From NCBI GenBank assembly GCA_963751615.1, contig CAVVVG010000005.1, positions 186,001 through 250,000 of the forward strand: a stretch of 64,000 nucleotides of DNA, read 5' to 3'. This document shows positions 44,016-53,409 of the stretch, one piece after another (the first letter of the stretch is position 1; each line of letters starts with the position of its first letter). Made by a program: the position numbers and the translations under genes. This DNA is from Palsa-892 sp963751615 (GTDB lineage: Bacteria > Pseudomonadota > Alphaproteobacteria > Rhizobiales > Xanthobacteraceae). A model generated the notes under the pieces. That model was not told the DNA's origin and did not search any database. It worked only from the letters and a program-made list of their open reading frames with translations.

Positions 44016-45169
44016 AGAATTGCGGCGAGCGCGATCGCCGCACCCGCCGCGCCGAGCAAGGAAAACCAGCCATAGGCGGAAACTCCCAATCGGCCATAGA
44101 GCGAACCCGCAGCGACAGTTGCAACCGCCATTACCATTCCCAGCACTGCGGACGAAAAAGTCTGCGCGCGCCCGGCCGTATGAGATGGCGTATTCTGTGC
44201 GATCAACGCCATCAGGCCGAGATGCGTTGCACCAAAGGTGAATGCGTGCAGCATCTGCAATACGGAGATTAGCATGGCCGGCGGGTTCATCGCATAAATT
44301 CCAAAGCGTAACGCGGCCGCGACGCCTCCGATCATGATCATCGAAAGCGCGGAGATTTTCCCGAGCATACGCGTACCCACATAGAAAAGACCAATCTCGG
44401 CAGCGGTTCCGATCGACCAGAAAAATCCGATGGTGCTTGCGTCTAATCCACCCGCTTTCCATTGCAGAGAGGAAAACCCATAGAGCAGCGCATGGCTCGC
44501 CTGCACGCAAGCGGCTGCCACGACGCCGAGAATTAGCATCGATGAAGGCCAATGCATCGGCAAACGAGGCGCATCCTTGTGCGGTAGCGCAAACGCCGGA
44601 AGCATTCGCGATGTCAGCGCGAACAGGAGGATCGAGCCGACCATCAGCCAAATGATGGCGCCGGGCGGTATGCGATCGAGCAGAAACCCTCCTGCAAGAT
44701 TGGCGGCAATGAAGGAGGCCGAACCCCAAAGCCGCGCACGCCCATAATCGACTGTTCCGAGATTCGCGAGCTGCAATGCATAGGCCTCTAGCAGCGGAAA
44801 GATCGGGCTCCAGAAAATCGCCGACAGCCCGACAGCCAAAAGAAGCCAGATTGCGCTCGTGGCCAGTCCCACCAGCGCGAATGTCGCGGCAGCAGTAAAC
44901 CCAAGTCCGATAAGCACAATGCGTGGCGTTCCGAGGTGGTCGGACACGATACCTGCAAGCGGCATCGCAACTAGTCGAATCGCCATGGGCAGGGCGATGG
45001 CAAGACCGATGGCATCGGGCCCCAATCCACGGTCGGCAAGAAAAATCGGAAAGAACGGCAATTGAATACCCATCATCGCGCAGGCCGCCAGATATGCGGC
45101 CGCAATCGAAAGCCGGGCGTGGACAGCCCCTGACGCGGACGGGCTTGCATTGGCCGATGGATCGCGCAT
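43967..45169 (-). CDS. MFS transporter, HcaT/3-phenylpropionate-like
   Basis: 400 residues with about 12 membrane helices. GIQLPFFPIFLADRGLGPDA near the N-terminus and IPYLIAYA-like segments replaced by ALRFGIYAMNPPAMLISVLQ are typical of the PPP family (MFS_1_like). The substrate is unknown. The 3' end overlaps the end of the epimerase gene on the other strand by 49 bp. Confidence 0.85.
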   Translation of the reverse strand: MRDPSANASPSASGAVHARLSIAAAYLAACAMMGIQLPFFPIFLADRGLGPDAIGLAIALPMAIRLVAMPLAGIVSDHLGTPRIVLIGLGFTAAATFALVGLATSAIWLLLAVGLSAIFWSPIFPLLEAYALQLANLGTVDYGRARLWGSASFIAANLAGGFLLDRIPPGAIIWLMVGSILLFALTSRMLPAFALPHKDAPRLPMHWPSSMLILGVVAAACVQASHALLYGFSSLQWKAGGLDASTIGFFWSIGTAAEIGLFYVGTRMLGKISALSMIMIGGVAAALRFGIYAMNPPAMLISVLQMLHAFTFGATHLGLMALIAQNTPSHTAGRAQTFSSAVLGMVMAVATVAAGSLYGRLGVSAYGWFSLLGAAGAAIALAAILQPQRLRSGGETNAPS

Positions 45170-45241
45170 CGCTACACTGTCGTAGAAGATTCGGGCGACA
45201 GGTTCGTATCATTTCCTGCGCCGAGCGGACCCGATTTCGCC

Positions 45242-46168
45242 ATGCCGCAGCCTCCTTCTGTAACCTCTAAGTCGGATGCCGACTACGACGCGATTGCTGC
45301 GGCCGTGGTCGAGACTGCGCGCGGCCGATGGTTTCTTGCGGAACACGCCCGTCGCAACCGCCATGCCGACACGAAGCTTATCCTGCAAGCGATAGAAAAA
45401 ATCGAGCGCACGCTCAGCAAGCGAACGAGCAGCACAATCGTCGAGCAGATGCGCGTCGATCTCGTCAATATGGCAAACGCAATTAAGCACACAAAGGCCG
45501 AGATCGCCGCGATCAAACCCGTCGGCGAAGGCGCGGGAGCGATCAACACGGCAAAGAGCGAACTCGATTCCATCATTGAGACTACCGAAAAAGCCGCATT
45601 CAACCTCATTGCGTCCACCGAGCACTTTCAGGAAATTGCCTGGACTTTGCGCGAACAGGGAATCGACCCTGCGGTGTGTGACCTCCTGGACACTCACGCG
45701 ACGAAAACCAACACTGCCTGCTCGTTTCAGGACATCGCCGGACAACACATCCGAAAAATTATCAGTGTCCTGAAATTCCTTGAGGCGCGGATCGACGCCA
45801 TGATTCGCAATTTAGATCTGGACAACTCGAGCTCCACAGCGGCGGCTCCGGAAGGTGAGAAAAATTTGCTACTGAACGGCCCAGCAAAGCCCGAAGGCGA
45901 CCTTGAGCGGACGGCAGTCGATAGAATTATAGATGTCAATTCCAATAATATCCTCGCTATCGACAAGAGCGAGGACTTTGTCTGCGTCGAGTCCAAAACT
46001 GAAAAACAGATTTCGGGTCATTTAGCGCCGACTTCGCTTACTCGCGATGCCGAAGCCGCACACTCTGTAAAAAAACCTGAACCTGTTGCGGGCCCTGTTG
46101 TAACTAGAAGAAATCCGGACCCGATTGAAAAACTTACGCCGACCGAACGTCTAGCGCTTTTCTCCTGA
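45242..46168 (+). CDS. CheZ-like phosphatase family protein
   Basis: 308 residues. The region 105-185 is a helical hairpin with FQDIAGQHIRKI, where Asp164 and Gln168 fit the CheZ active site (DxxxQ). The N-terminal WFLAEHARRNRHADT is typical of the alphaproteobacterial version. The C-terminus (190-308) is low-complexity with a short conserved end (KLTPTERLALFS). CheZ-type enzymes dephosphorylate CheY. No other chemotaxis gene is in the window and the flagellar genes here are broken, so the target may be another receiver protein or the gene may be a survivor. Confidence 0.78.
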   Translation: MPQPPSVTSKSDADYDAIAAAVVETARGRWFLAEHARRNRHADTKLILQAIEKIERTLSKRTSSTIVEQMRVDLVNMANAIKHTKAEIAAIKPVGEGAGAINTAKSELDSIIETTEKAAFNLIASTEHFQEIAWTLREQGIDPAVCDLLDTHATKTNTACSFQDIAGQHIRKIISVLKFLEARIDAMIRNLDLDNSSSTAAAPEGEKNLLLNGPAKPEGDLERTAVDRIIDVNSNNILAIDKSEDFVCVESKTEKQISGHLAPTSLTRDAEAAHSVKKPEPVAGPVVTRRNPDPIEKLTPTERLALFS

Positions 46169-46221
46169 TATCGCACCGCCATTGGACAGTTTGTCTCTTT
46201 GATAAGAACGAACGGCTGATC

Positions 46222-47217
46222 TTAACCGATAATTTCTGCGAACAATTTCGCGTCGACATTCCCACCGGACAAGACGATCGCGACGGTCTTTCCACGCACG
46301 TTAAGCGTACCTGCAAGCAGTGCCGCGAGCGCAATGGCGCCGCCGGGCTCGACCACGAGTTTCAGCTCGTCGAACGCAAACCGCATCGCTATCCGTACTT
46401 CGTTGTCAGTGGCAGCCACGCCCGCGCCGACCAGTCGGCGATTAATCTCGAAAGTAATTTCGCCGGGCGCGGGGGCAAGCAGCGCATCGCATATTGAACC
46501 GGTCGCGCGCGCATTGCGTTCACGCTTTCCGCTCTTAAACGAATGCGCGTGCTCGTCGAATCCCGCGGGCTCTACTGTAAGAATCTGCGCTAGCGGATAC
46601 TTCTCCTTGACGGCCAGTGAAATTCCCGCTGCCAACCCGCCCCCCGAGGCGGGTGTAAGCACGAAATCAGGTGCAATTCTTTGTATCGCCAAATCCTCGC
46701 AAATTTCGCGGCCAACCGTTCCCTGTCCCGCAATTACGAACGGATCGTCGAAGGGCGGCACGAGCACCGCACCTCGCTCTTGCGCAATACGCCTTCCTAT
46801 CGCCTCGCGGTCATCTTTTTCACGGTCGAAAAAAACGACTTCAGCACCATACGATTTCGTGCGCTCAATTTTTGCCAATGGCGCATCACTTGGCATCACG
46901 ATCACGGCTGGCATACTCCGCAGCCTGGCAGCGCAGGCAACACCCTGTGCATGATTGCCTGACGAAAAAGCGACTACTCCGCTTTTGCTTTCCTCCTTGG
47001 GAATTCGCGCGATACGGTTATAGGCACCGCGAAATTTGAACGAGCCTGTCCGCTGCAATACTTCCGCTTTCAGAAAAACTTGCGCACCAATCCGTTTGTT
47101 CAGCACTTCGTTCGATAGAAGCGGCGTTCGCACAGCAACACCCGCGAGCACCCGCGCCGCATCGGCGACATCCGCCGCAGTCGGGAGAGGAAACGCCATT
47201 CGATTGGGAACGTTCAT
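46222..47217 (-). CDS. PLP-dependent threonine/serine dehydratase or racemase
   Basis: 331-residue fold-type II PLP enzyme. The PLP Lys61 is in GSFKFRGAYN, the phosphate loop is SGGGLAAG, and VAFSSGNHAQGVA is the substrate loop. It lacks the C-terminal ACT domain of biosynthetic IlvA, so it is the catabolic threonine ammonia-lyase, serine racemase or hydroxyaspartate ammonia-lyase type. The choice cannot be made by reading. An internal Met7 (MAFPLPTAADV) is an alternative start. Confidence 0.88.
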   Translation of the reverse strand: MNVPNRMAFPLPTAADVADAARVLAGVAVRTPLLSNEVLNKRIGAQVFLKAEVLQRTGSFKFRGAYNRIARIPKEESKSGVVAFSSGNHAQGVACAARLRSMPAVIVMPSDAPLAKIERTKSYGAEVVFFDREKDDREAIGRRIAQERGAVLVPPFDDPFVIAGQGTVGREICEDLAIQRIAPDFVLTPASGGGLAAGISLAVKEKYPLAQILTVEPAGFDEHAHSFKSGKRERNARATGSICDALLAPAPGEITFEINRRLVGAGVAATDNEVRIAMRFAFDELKLVVEPGGAIALAALLAGTLNVRGKTVAIVLSGGNVDAKLFAEIIG

Positions 47218-47317
47218 TGCTGCAAATTAACTCCGCGTTGTGCCATTGTCATGTTACAGAGCATTGCGCATCTGCTGGAAAGTTATTGCCTGGTGAATTA
47301 TCTCTAACAGAAACGCA

Positions 47318-47587
47318 AAAAACACGATCACAAGCCAGTTCTACGCCCATCAAGTTATCCGTTTCGCGAGGGACTGCACGCTGGCGGAAAGCGAAGTACG
47401 CAAACTGATCGCGTCGCAACATTTCACGGTAGCCAATATGAACTATCGGCTCGACAATAACGACCGGGTGTTCGAATACCACATGACCATCGCAAGCTAC
47501 GATCCGGCGAATGCAGCGCACGTGGCCCAGCACCTGCGCAATCGCAAGGACGTACTCGAATTTCGCATCTCGCCAGCGGGGGATTAA
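47318..47587 (+). pseudogene. C-terminal fragment, MgtC/SapB-like
   Basis: An open frame without start reads FARDCTLAESEVRKLIASQH, VANMNYRLDNNDRVFEYHM and ends RNRKDVLEFRISPAGD. The end resembles the ACT-like C-terminal domain of some alphaproteobacterial MgtC/SapB proteins. The membrane domain (4-5 helices) that should precede it is missing. Identity is tentative. Confidence 0.45.
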
Positions 47588-47676
47588 ATTTCACGGGGCG
47601 GACTTGCCGGTTTCGCCCAGGCAAAGCATGATCCCATTCCTCGCCTGCCTTTTATCCAAACGATAAAGGAACACCC

Positions 47677-48531
47677 ATGAAGCTCGTGCGCTTCGGCCCG
47701 CCCGGCCGCGAAAAACCTGGCATTATTGACGGCAACGGTCATCTCCGAAATCTATCAAAGATCGTGCCCGACATCGCCGGCGGGACGTTGTCATCGGCCG
47801 GGCTCGCCAAGATCAGAAAGGCCAAGATTGAGAAGCTGCCGAAAGTTCCCGGTAAGCCTCGAATCGGCCCCTGCGTCGGCAATGTGCGGCACTTTATCGC
47901 GATCGGTCTCAATTTCTCCGATCACGCGCAGGAAGTCGGCATGCCGCTGCCCAAAGAGCCTATTATTTTCGCCAAGGCGCCGAATTCGATCTGCGGGCCG
48001 AACGATAACATCATCATTCCGAAAGGATCGACCAAACTCGACTGGGAAGTCGAGCTCTGCATCGTGATCGGTAAGCGCGGGCATTACATCAAATCGGAAG
48101 CCGATGCGAAAAAATACATTGCAGGCTACACAATTTGTAACGACGTGTCCGAACGCGCCTTCCAGATCGACCGCGGTGGCACGCAATGGGGCAAGGGCAA
48201 GGGCGCCGAGAATTTCGGTCCCGTCGGCCCCTGGCTCGTAACTCGCGACGAGATCAAAGAAGTGCAGAACCTGAAAATGTGGCTCGACGTCAACGGCGAA
48301 AAACGCCAGCGCGGCTCGACCAAGACGATGATTTTCGGCGCCGAATACCTCGTATGGTATTGTTCTCAATTCTTTATCCTTGAGCCCGGCGATCTCATTA
48401 CTACCGGCACACCACCCGGCGTCGCACACGGCATGAAGCCCGAACCGAAATGGCTAAAGGCCGGCGATGTGGTCACGCTCGGCATTGAGAGTCTTGGCGA
48501 ACAAAGGCAGAAAGTTGTGCCCGCGAAATAA
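47677..48531 (+). CDS. Fumarylacetoacetate hydrolase family protein
   Basis: 284 residues, FAH fold. MKLVRFGPPGREKPGIIDG at the start is typical of the ureidoglycolate-lyase/2-keto-4-pentenoate-hydratase-like group. The metal site is seen in DWEVELCIVIGK and the DVSERAFQ motif. AAAGGAAC precedes the ATG. It may act on 2,4-diketo-3-deoxysugar acids or acylpyruvates; the substrate is not shown by neighbours. Confidence 0.93.
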   Translation: MKLVRFGPPGREKPGIIDGNGHLRNLSKIVPDIAGGTLSSAGLAKIRKAKIEKLPKVPGKPRIGPCVGNVRHFIAIGLNFSDHAQEVGMPLPKEPIIFAKAPNSICGPNDNIIIPKGSTKLDWEVELCIVIGKRGHYIKSEADAKKYIAGYTICNDVSERAFQIDRGGTQWGKGKGAENFGPVGPWLVTRDEIKEVQNLKMWLDVNGEKRQRGSTKTMIFGAEYLVWYCSQFFILEPGDLITTGTPPGVAHGMKPEPKWLKAGDVVTLGIESLGEQRQKVVPAK

Positions 48532-48845
48532 CCGTGGACCTCACTTCACTCCGAACGTGAATACTGTTTCCGTTTTGCGGCCACCGACGAAAAGTCAGGC
48601 GCCAACTCACACGATAGGTTCCGCCAGCAAGTGGTAGAAAACTGATACGCAGCCAAGTGCGGACACGAGAGCGCGTCCGGCAATACGGATGCGCGATGTC
48701 CGGTTGGCCTCTGCCCCAAAGGTAGGGCCGTCGAACTGTTCCATGTGCTAGAGTCAAATATACCCGAGCGGCCTACTGACAGACATTTTGCCTTATAGGG
48801 CGGAAGCGAGTCGTCGGCTTTCAATTCACGATCGCTAAGAAGTTT
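48532..48845. other. Intergenic stretch without recognisable gene
   Basis: 314 bp between the convergent FAH and thiD genes. No long open frame, terminator with T-run or repeat was seen. It may be decayed coding sequence. Confidence 0.4.
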
Positions 48846-49673
48846 CTATTTTTTATTTCCAAAATTTGATTTCTTCCAAAGCGAATAGAAATGGTGGACA
48901 GGCCCATGCCCTTTCCCAATGGTAAACTCTTTACCCGCTTCAATGACCTCGCTCACATATTTTTTTGCCGCCACAATCAACTCCGACAGCGAAAAACCCT
49001 TCGCAAGTCCTGCCGCGATCGCAGACGAAAGCGTGCATCCTGTACCATGCGTGTTCCGAGATTTGATGCGTCGTGCCACGAAGCGGTGAACCCCGTTTTT
49101 ATTGATCAGCAAATCAGTCGAATGTTCGCCCCCGGCATGGCCTCCCTTCACCAGCACGGCTTGGGGGCCAAGTGCGAGAATCGCCATGCCCTGCTGCGTC
49201 ATCGTCGCCTCGTCGCGGGCAACAGGAGTTCCGAGCATTGCAGCGGCTTCCGCAAGATTGGGAGTAACCACGAGCGCACGCGGCATCAACTTTTTTTTGA
49301 ACGTCTCAACGGCGTCGGGCCTCAGCAGAAGTTCGCCAGAACTCGCGACCATTACCGGATCGAGCACGAGATTTTTTGCTTTGTGCCGGTCAAGTCCATC
49401 CGCGACCGTATGGATCGTTTCAGCGCGTGACAGCATTCCGATCTTGGTCGCGGCAACAGCCAGGTCGGAATAAACTGCATCCATCTGCGCGGCAATAAAA
49501 TCAGGATCGATATCGAAAATCCCCGATATGCCAATTGTGTTCTGCGCCGTTAACGCGGTAATCACCGACGCGCCATAGACACCCAGCGCCGAAAACGTTT
49601 TTAGGTCCGCCTGGATCCCGGCGCCTCCACTCGAATCCGAGCCCGCAATGGTCAGCGCGATGGGTGTTGTCAT
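48846..49673 (-). CDS. thiD: Hydroxymethylpyrimidine / phosphomethylpyrimidine kinase
   Basis: 275-residue ribokinase-fold kinase of thiamine biosynthesis that phosphorylates HMP and HMP-P. N-terminal ALTIAGSDSSGGAGIQADLK is diagnostic, and NTHGTGCTLSSAIAAGLAKG holds the catalytic Asp-less anion hole region with the GTGC motif. The ATG at 49673 is chosen since the conserved part begins MTTPIALTIAGSD; upstream codons belong to the leader. The leader resembles a degenerate TPP riboswitch. Confidence 0.95.
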   Translation of the reverse strand: MTTPIALTIAGSDSSGGAGIQADLKTFSALGVYGASVITALTAQNTIGISGIFDIDPDFIAAQMDAVYSDLAVAATKIGMLSRAETIHTVADGLDRHKAKNLVLDPVMVASSGELLLRPDAVETFKKKLMPRALVVTPNLAEAAAMLGTPVARDEATMTQQGMAILALGPQAVLVKGGHAGGEHSTDLLINKNGVHRFVARRIKSRNTHGTGCTLSSAIAAGLAKGFSLSELIVAAKKYVSEVIEAGKEFTIGKGHGPVHHFYSLWKKSNFGNKK

Positions 49674-49725
49674 GGAACCCTGGACGTGCCGTAAACGCAA
49701 ATAATGCCGGAAACATTCCACATCT

Positions 49726-49800
49726 CGATTTCCTCCGCCGGAACGAACCGGGTCAGGCTCGATAATGGGCTATCGGGAACCGCGAGATTGCGCTGAAAAC
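49726..49800 (-). promoter_or_regulatory. Degenerate TPP-riboswitch-like leader of thiD
   Basis: On the minus strand the segment at 49760-49728 reads GCCTGACCCGGTTCGTTCC then GGCGGAGGAAAT. This resembles the 3' half of THI boxes (CCTGATCCGG..CCGGCGNAGGGAA). The 5' half should show CTGAGA, which I do not see, and the UAAU loop is replaced. It lies 55 bp upstream of thiD, the expected place. It may be a decayed or divergent aptamer. Confidence 0.45.
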
Positions 49801-49912
49801 TAGGAGAGCGCCCGCCTGCTTGCAAGCATCCTTCCGATCTTGTGTCCCAGCCCTTGCTTGCGCCACGCCTTTCTGGTTGCTTCGCGCGAGAAAAACATGC
49901 CGGAGGCATTCG

Positions 49913-50149
49913 ATGACCCCGTTTTTTGTCCAGATCAAATGTCAGCTCGGTAAATCCTATGACGTTGCAAATCGACTTGCCGATTCCGAAATCGCTTCGG
50001 AAATTTATTCCACCGCCGGTGACTATGATCTCCTCGCAAAATTTTATGTGGAAGTTGGCACCGACATCGGTCACTTCGTGAATGAAAAAGTGCAGACCAT
50101 CCCCGGTATCCAAACGACACACACTATTATTACCTTTAAAGCCTTTTGA
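49913..50149 (+). CDS. Stand-alone Lrp/AsnC ligand-binding (RAM) domain protein
   Basis: 78 residues. MTPFFVQIKCQLGKSYDVAN, TAGDYDLLAKFYVE and the closing IQTTHTIITFKAF match the C-terminal regulator-of-amino-acid-metabolism domain of Lrp/AsnC proteins. The DNA-binding half is absent, as in known stand-alone RAM proteins. GGAGG at 6 nt fixes the start. It probably forms ligand-binding oligomers; the ligand is unknown. Confidence 0.9.
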   Translation: MTPFFVQIKCQLGKSYDVANRLADSEIASEIYSTAGDYDLLAKFYVEVGTDIGHFVNEKVQTIPGIQTTHTIITFKAF

Positions 50150-50155
50150 CTCTGC

Positions 50156-51088
50156 TCAGACCGACGGGCCGGTAGGCGTCTCCGCCTCGCGTTCGCGCGT
50201 GCGGTCGATGCGAAGCTCGCGCTCGCGGTAGATCACGAAGAGACCGGCCCCAACCACGAGTCCCGCGCCCATCAACACGATCACTTCCGGGACTTCACCG
50301 AACAAGAAATAGCCAATCAACAGTGAATAGATCATCGACATATAGGAGAACGGCGCGACGGTGCCCGCGCTCGCGTGACGATAGCTTTCTGTAATGGTGA
50401 TCTGACCGATGCCACCGAAAATACCGATTGACGCGAGAACGACGGAGTCCCACGGCGTTGGCTTAATCCAGCCCCAAGCAATCGTGATTAAGCCCGCAAT
50501 TGTTGAAAGCACGGTGAACGAGAACACGAGCGACGCGGTCGTTTCGGTCTGACTCATTTGCCGTACCTGCGTCATGGCAGCTGAAACAAGAAACGCGCCA
50601 ACAATTGCGAACAGTGCGCCCGCGGCAGTTGTTGGATTAGGTTCGGCGCCGCCGAGATGCGGCGACAGCATCACCAGCACACCGAAAAATCCGATGAACA
50701 CCGCCGCCCAGCGGAAGATGCGAACCTTTTCACCAAGAAATACCGCGGCAAGTGCAACATTTATGAGCGGCGTCGCGAATCCGATCGCAGTCGCATCGGC
50801 GAGTGGAAGGCGCGCGAGGGCAGCAAAAATCGAAAACATCCCGGCGATGCCCGCGATTCCTCGGGTGACGTGCCGCAGCGGGTTTCTCGTATGAAAAGCC
50901 AAGCGCAACTCGCCGCGCCACTGCAACATGGCGAGCAACGGAATTAGCGCAAACAGCGATCGCGCGAACACAATTTCGCCAAGCGGCACCCGTCCGCCAA
51001 GGTAACGGATCAAAGCCGCCATAATCGTGAAAGCGAGAGTGGAGACAAAGATAAGACCGATGCCAACAAGTGCGTTTTGGCGCGCCAT
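50156..51088 (-). CDS. EamA/DMT-family transporter
   Basis: 310 residues, two EamA repeats, about ten membrane helices (first IGLIFVSTLAFTIMAALIRY). RDLxR-like conserved pieces include FARSLFALIPLLAML. It ends with a charged cytoplasmic tail (YRERELRIDRTREREAETP). Its ATG overlaps the stop of the molybdopterin subunit gene by one base, so the two are coupled. Substrate unknown; metabolite export is typical. Confidence 0.9.
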   Translation of the reverse strand: MARQNALVGIGLIFVSTLAFTIMAALIRYLGGRVPLGEIVFARSLFALIPLLAMLQWRGELRLAFHTRNPLRHVTRGIAGIAGMFSIFAALARLPLADATAIGFATPLINVALAAVFLGEKVRIFRWAAVFIGFFGVLVMLSPHLGGAEPNPTTAAGALFAIVGAFLVSAAMTQVRQMSQTETTASLVFSFTVLSTIAGLITIAWGWIKPTPWDSVVLASIGIFGGIGQITITESYRHASAGTVAPFSYMSMIYSLLIGYFLFGEVPEVIVLMGAGLVVGAGLFVIYRERELRIDRTREREAETPTGPSV

Positions 51089-53394
51089 CAGCTTTTCTTA
51101 CGGCTCGCCTGGATCGCGCGCCAGACCTTTTCCGACGTTGCGGGCATATCAAGCTGTTTGATGCCAAGGCCGCGATCCAGGGCATCGACGATCGCATTCA
51201 TAATCGCCGGACAAGAACCAATGGCACCCGCCTCGCCCGCACCCTTGACGCCCATTGGGTTCGTCTTGCACGGCACATCACGGCTCTCGAACACATAGGC
51301 CGGCGTGTCATCGGCACGCGGGATCGCGTAATCCATGAAGCTCGCGGTCAGCAACTGCCCGTCGCTGTCGTAAACGGTGCGCTCAAGCATTGCCTGCCCA
51401 ATACCCTGACCGATACCGCCTTGCACCTGGCCCGAAAGCAGCAACGGATTAAGTGTCACGCCGAAATCGTCGACTACAGTATAACGAAGAATTTCTGTTG
51501 AACCGGTATCCGGGTCGATCTCGACTTCGCAGACATGCGTGCCGTTTGGATAGGTGCCGACGGATGGCGTGTGCGAGCCTTCGACGCTCAGCATTTCGGG
51601 CGTAATACCCGGCTTGGCCGCCAGCGCCTTCAGTGACACCGCGTGATTAGTGCCAATAACGCGAACGCTCCCCGCGACAAAACTGAGATCGTCGATGGAC
51701 GCTTCCAGCTCGTCCGCCGCGAGCTTCTTGAGATTATCGGCGAGCAACTTTGTTGCATTGGCAACGGACACGCCACCGGTTGGCATCGAACGCGAGCCGA
51801 TGGTGCCACCGCCGGTGCTGATTTCGTCTGTGTCGCCCTGATGCACGCGGATCTGGTCGAGCGGGATATCGAGCTGCTCCGCGATGAGCTGCGAATAGGT
51901 CGTCTTGTGCCCCTGCCCATTCGATTGCGTGCCGATCCACACATCGACTGTCCCGTCTGGTGCGAGATTCATGCTCGCCTTTTCCATTGACGCACCTCCG
52001 CAAGCCTCGATGTAAGACGCGAGTCCGATGCCGCGAAGCTTCCCCTTTTTCTTTGACGCGTTTTCACGCGCTGCAAAACCTTTCCAGTCGGCGACCTCCT
52101 GCGCGCGTTCCATATGCCCAATAAATTCGCCGGAATCGTAAGTGCGACCAGTCGCGGTCTTGAACGGCATCTGCTCCGTTGCGATGAAATTCCGCCGCCG
52201 TACTTCGTCCTGTGACTGTCCGGTCGCACGCGCAACCGCATCGACAAGCCGCTCGATAACGTAAGTCGCTTCCGGTCGTCCGGCTCCGCGATAAGCATCA
52301 ACTGGCGCGGTATGCGTATAGACACCACGAATGCGGGCGTGCATCACTGGAATGCGATAGCAGCCTGGCAGCATTGTTGCGCCGTTCCACGGAATGAATG
52401 GCGCGAAAAACGAAAGATAGCCGCCCATGTTGGCGAGCGTATCAACGCGCAGCGCAAGAAAGTTGCCGTTCTTGTCGAGCGCCATTTCCGCAGTCGTCAG
52501 ATTGTCGCGGCCCATATAATCGCCGAGGAAATGCTCGCTGCGGTCTGCGACCCACGAAATTGCATGCCCCAACCTCTCCGCCGCGACGAGCGCCAATGCG
52601 TATTCACGATAGGGCCCGGCCTTGGTACCGAAGCCGCCACCGACGTCGTTTGTCACCACCCGAAGTTTCTCGTTTGGGATTTTCAGAATGCCAGCGACTG
52701 AGTTGCGGATGATATGGCTTCCCTGGCTGCTCACAGTGAGCGTAAATCTACTCTCACCGGGCCCAAGTTCCGCTATGGCGCCGCGCAGTTCCATGAAATT
52801 CGTCACCAGCCGCTGATTGATGAGATCGATCTTGACAATTTTCGCGGCGGTCTCGAACGCTTTATTCGTCGCCGCTTCGTCGCCGTGTTCGGCAACGAAG
52901 GCAATATTATTTTTCCGTTCATTCCAGACAAGCGGCGCACCGGCAAGTACGGCTGCCTTCATATCGGCGACGGCAGGAAGCGGCTGCCAATCAACTTCGA
53001 TCGCCTCTGCTGCATCTTTTGCCTGGTTCTGCATATCGGCAACCACGAACGCGATCCCGTCGCCGACAAATCGCACCTCATCCTTCGCGAGCACGGGAAA
53101 ATGCGGCACCCACATTTTCTCTTCATCCTTTGGCTTCACCTGCCCAAAGCACGGTAGCGCAGCGAGATTTTCGACGTTATTACCGATCAGGATGAGCCGT
53201 ACGCCAGGCATTTTTTTTGCGCGCTCCAGACCCGTGATCTTGAAACGCGCATGCGCATGCGGCGAGCGCAGCATGACGGCACGAAGCGAACCTGCCGGAA
53301 TCGCATCGGCGACAAAACGTCCATGACCAGTAACGAGTGAAGCGTCCTCGACACGTACATGCGGCTGGCCAACGCCGAATTTGACCATGCTCAT
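51088..53394 (-). CDS. Molybdopterin hydroxylase large subunit, CoxL form II-like
   Basis: 768 residues of the xanthine dehydrogenase/CO dehydrogenase family. The N-terminal fusion-type domain begins VRVEDASLVTGHGRFVAD. AYRGAGRPE is the form II (not AYRCSFR of true CO dehydrogenase) active-site loop. GGGFGTK and VKGAGEAGAIG with the catalytic Glu near the C-terminus are intact. It needs molybdenum-cytosine or -pterin dinucleotide and normally pairs with FAD and 2Fe-2S subunits; neither gene is nearby. Substrate undetermined. Confidence 0.93.
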   Translation of the reverse strand: MSMVKFGVGQPHVRVEDASLVTGHGRFVADAIPAGSLRAVMLRSPHAHARFKITGLERAKKMPGVRLILIGNNVENLAALPCFGQVKPKDEEKMWVPHFPVLAKDEVRFVGDGIAFVVADMQNQAKDAAEAIEVDWQPLPAVADMKAAVLAGAPLVWNERKNNIAFVAEHGDEAATNKAFETAAKIVKIDLINQRLVTNFMELRGAIAELGPGESRFTLTVSSQGSHIIRNSVAGILKIPNEKLRVVTNDVGGGFGTKAGPYREYALALVAAERLGHAISWVADRSEHFLGDYMGRDNLTTAEMALDKNGNFLALRVDTLANMGGYLSFFAPFIPWNGATMLPGCYRIPVMHARIRGVYTHTAPVDAYRGAGRPEATYVIERLVDAVARATGQSQDEVRRRNFIATEQMPFKTATGRTYDSGEFIGHMERAQEVADWKGFAARENASKKKGKLRGIGLASYIEACGGASMEKASMNLAPDGTVDVWIGTQSNGQGHKTTYSQLIAEQLDIPLDQIRVHQGDTDEISTGGGTIGSRSMPTGGVSVANATKLLADNLKKLAADELEASIDDLSFVAGSVRVIGTNHAVSLKALAAKPGITPEMLSVEGSHTPSVGTYPNGTHVCEVEIDPDTGSTEILRYTVVDDFGVTLNPLLLSGQVQGGIGQGIGQAMLERTVYDSDGQLLTASFMDYAIPRADDTPAYVFESRDVPCKTNPMGVKGAGEAGAIGSCPAIMNAIVDALDRGLGIKQLDMPATSEKVWRAIQASRKKS

Positions 53395-53409
53395 TGCAAA
53401 TACTGCTCC

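Noticed and set aside
43986..45212. A 408-codon minus-strand open frame overlapping the MFS gene
   Set aside because: It is in another frame of the same strand as the clear MFS transporter, and its composition is Arg/Cys-rich and unlike a protein.
49726..49800. Reading the same leader as a plus-strand RNA for the AsnC-type gene or an SRP-like RNA
   Set aside because: The plus-strand sequence lacks the SRP GGAAG tetraloop motif and a THI 5' half; the minus-strand orientation before thiD fits better.
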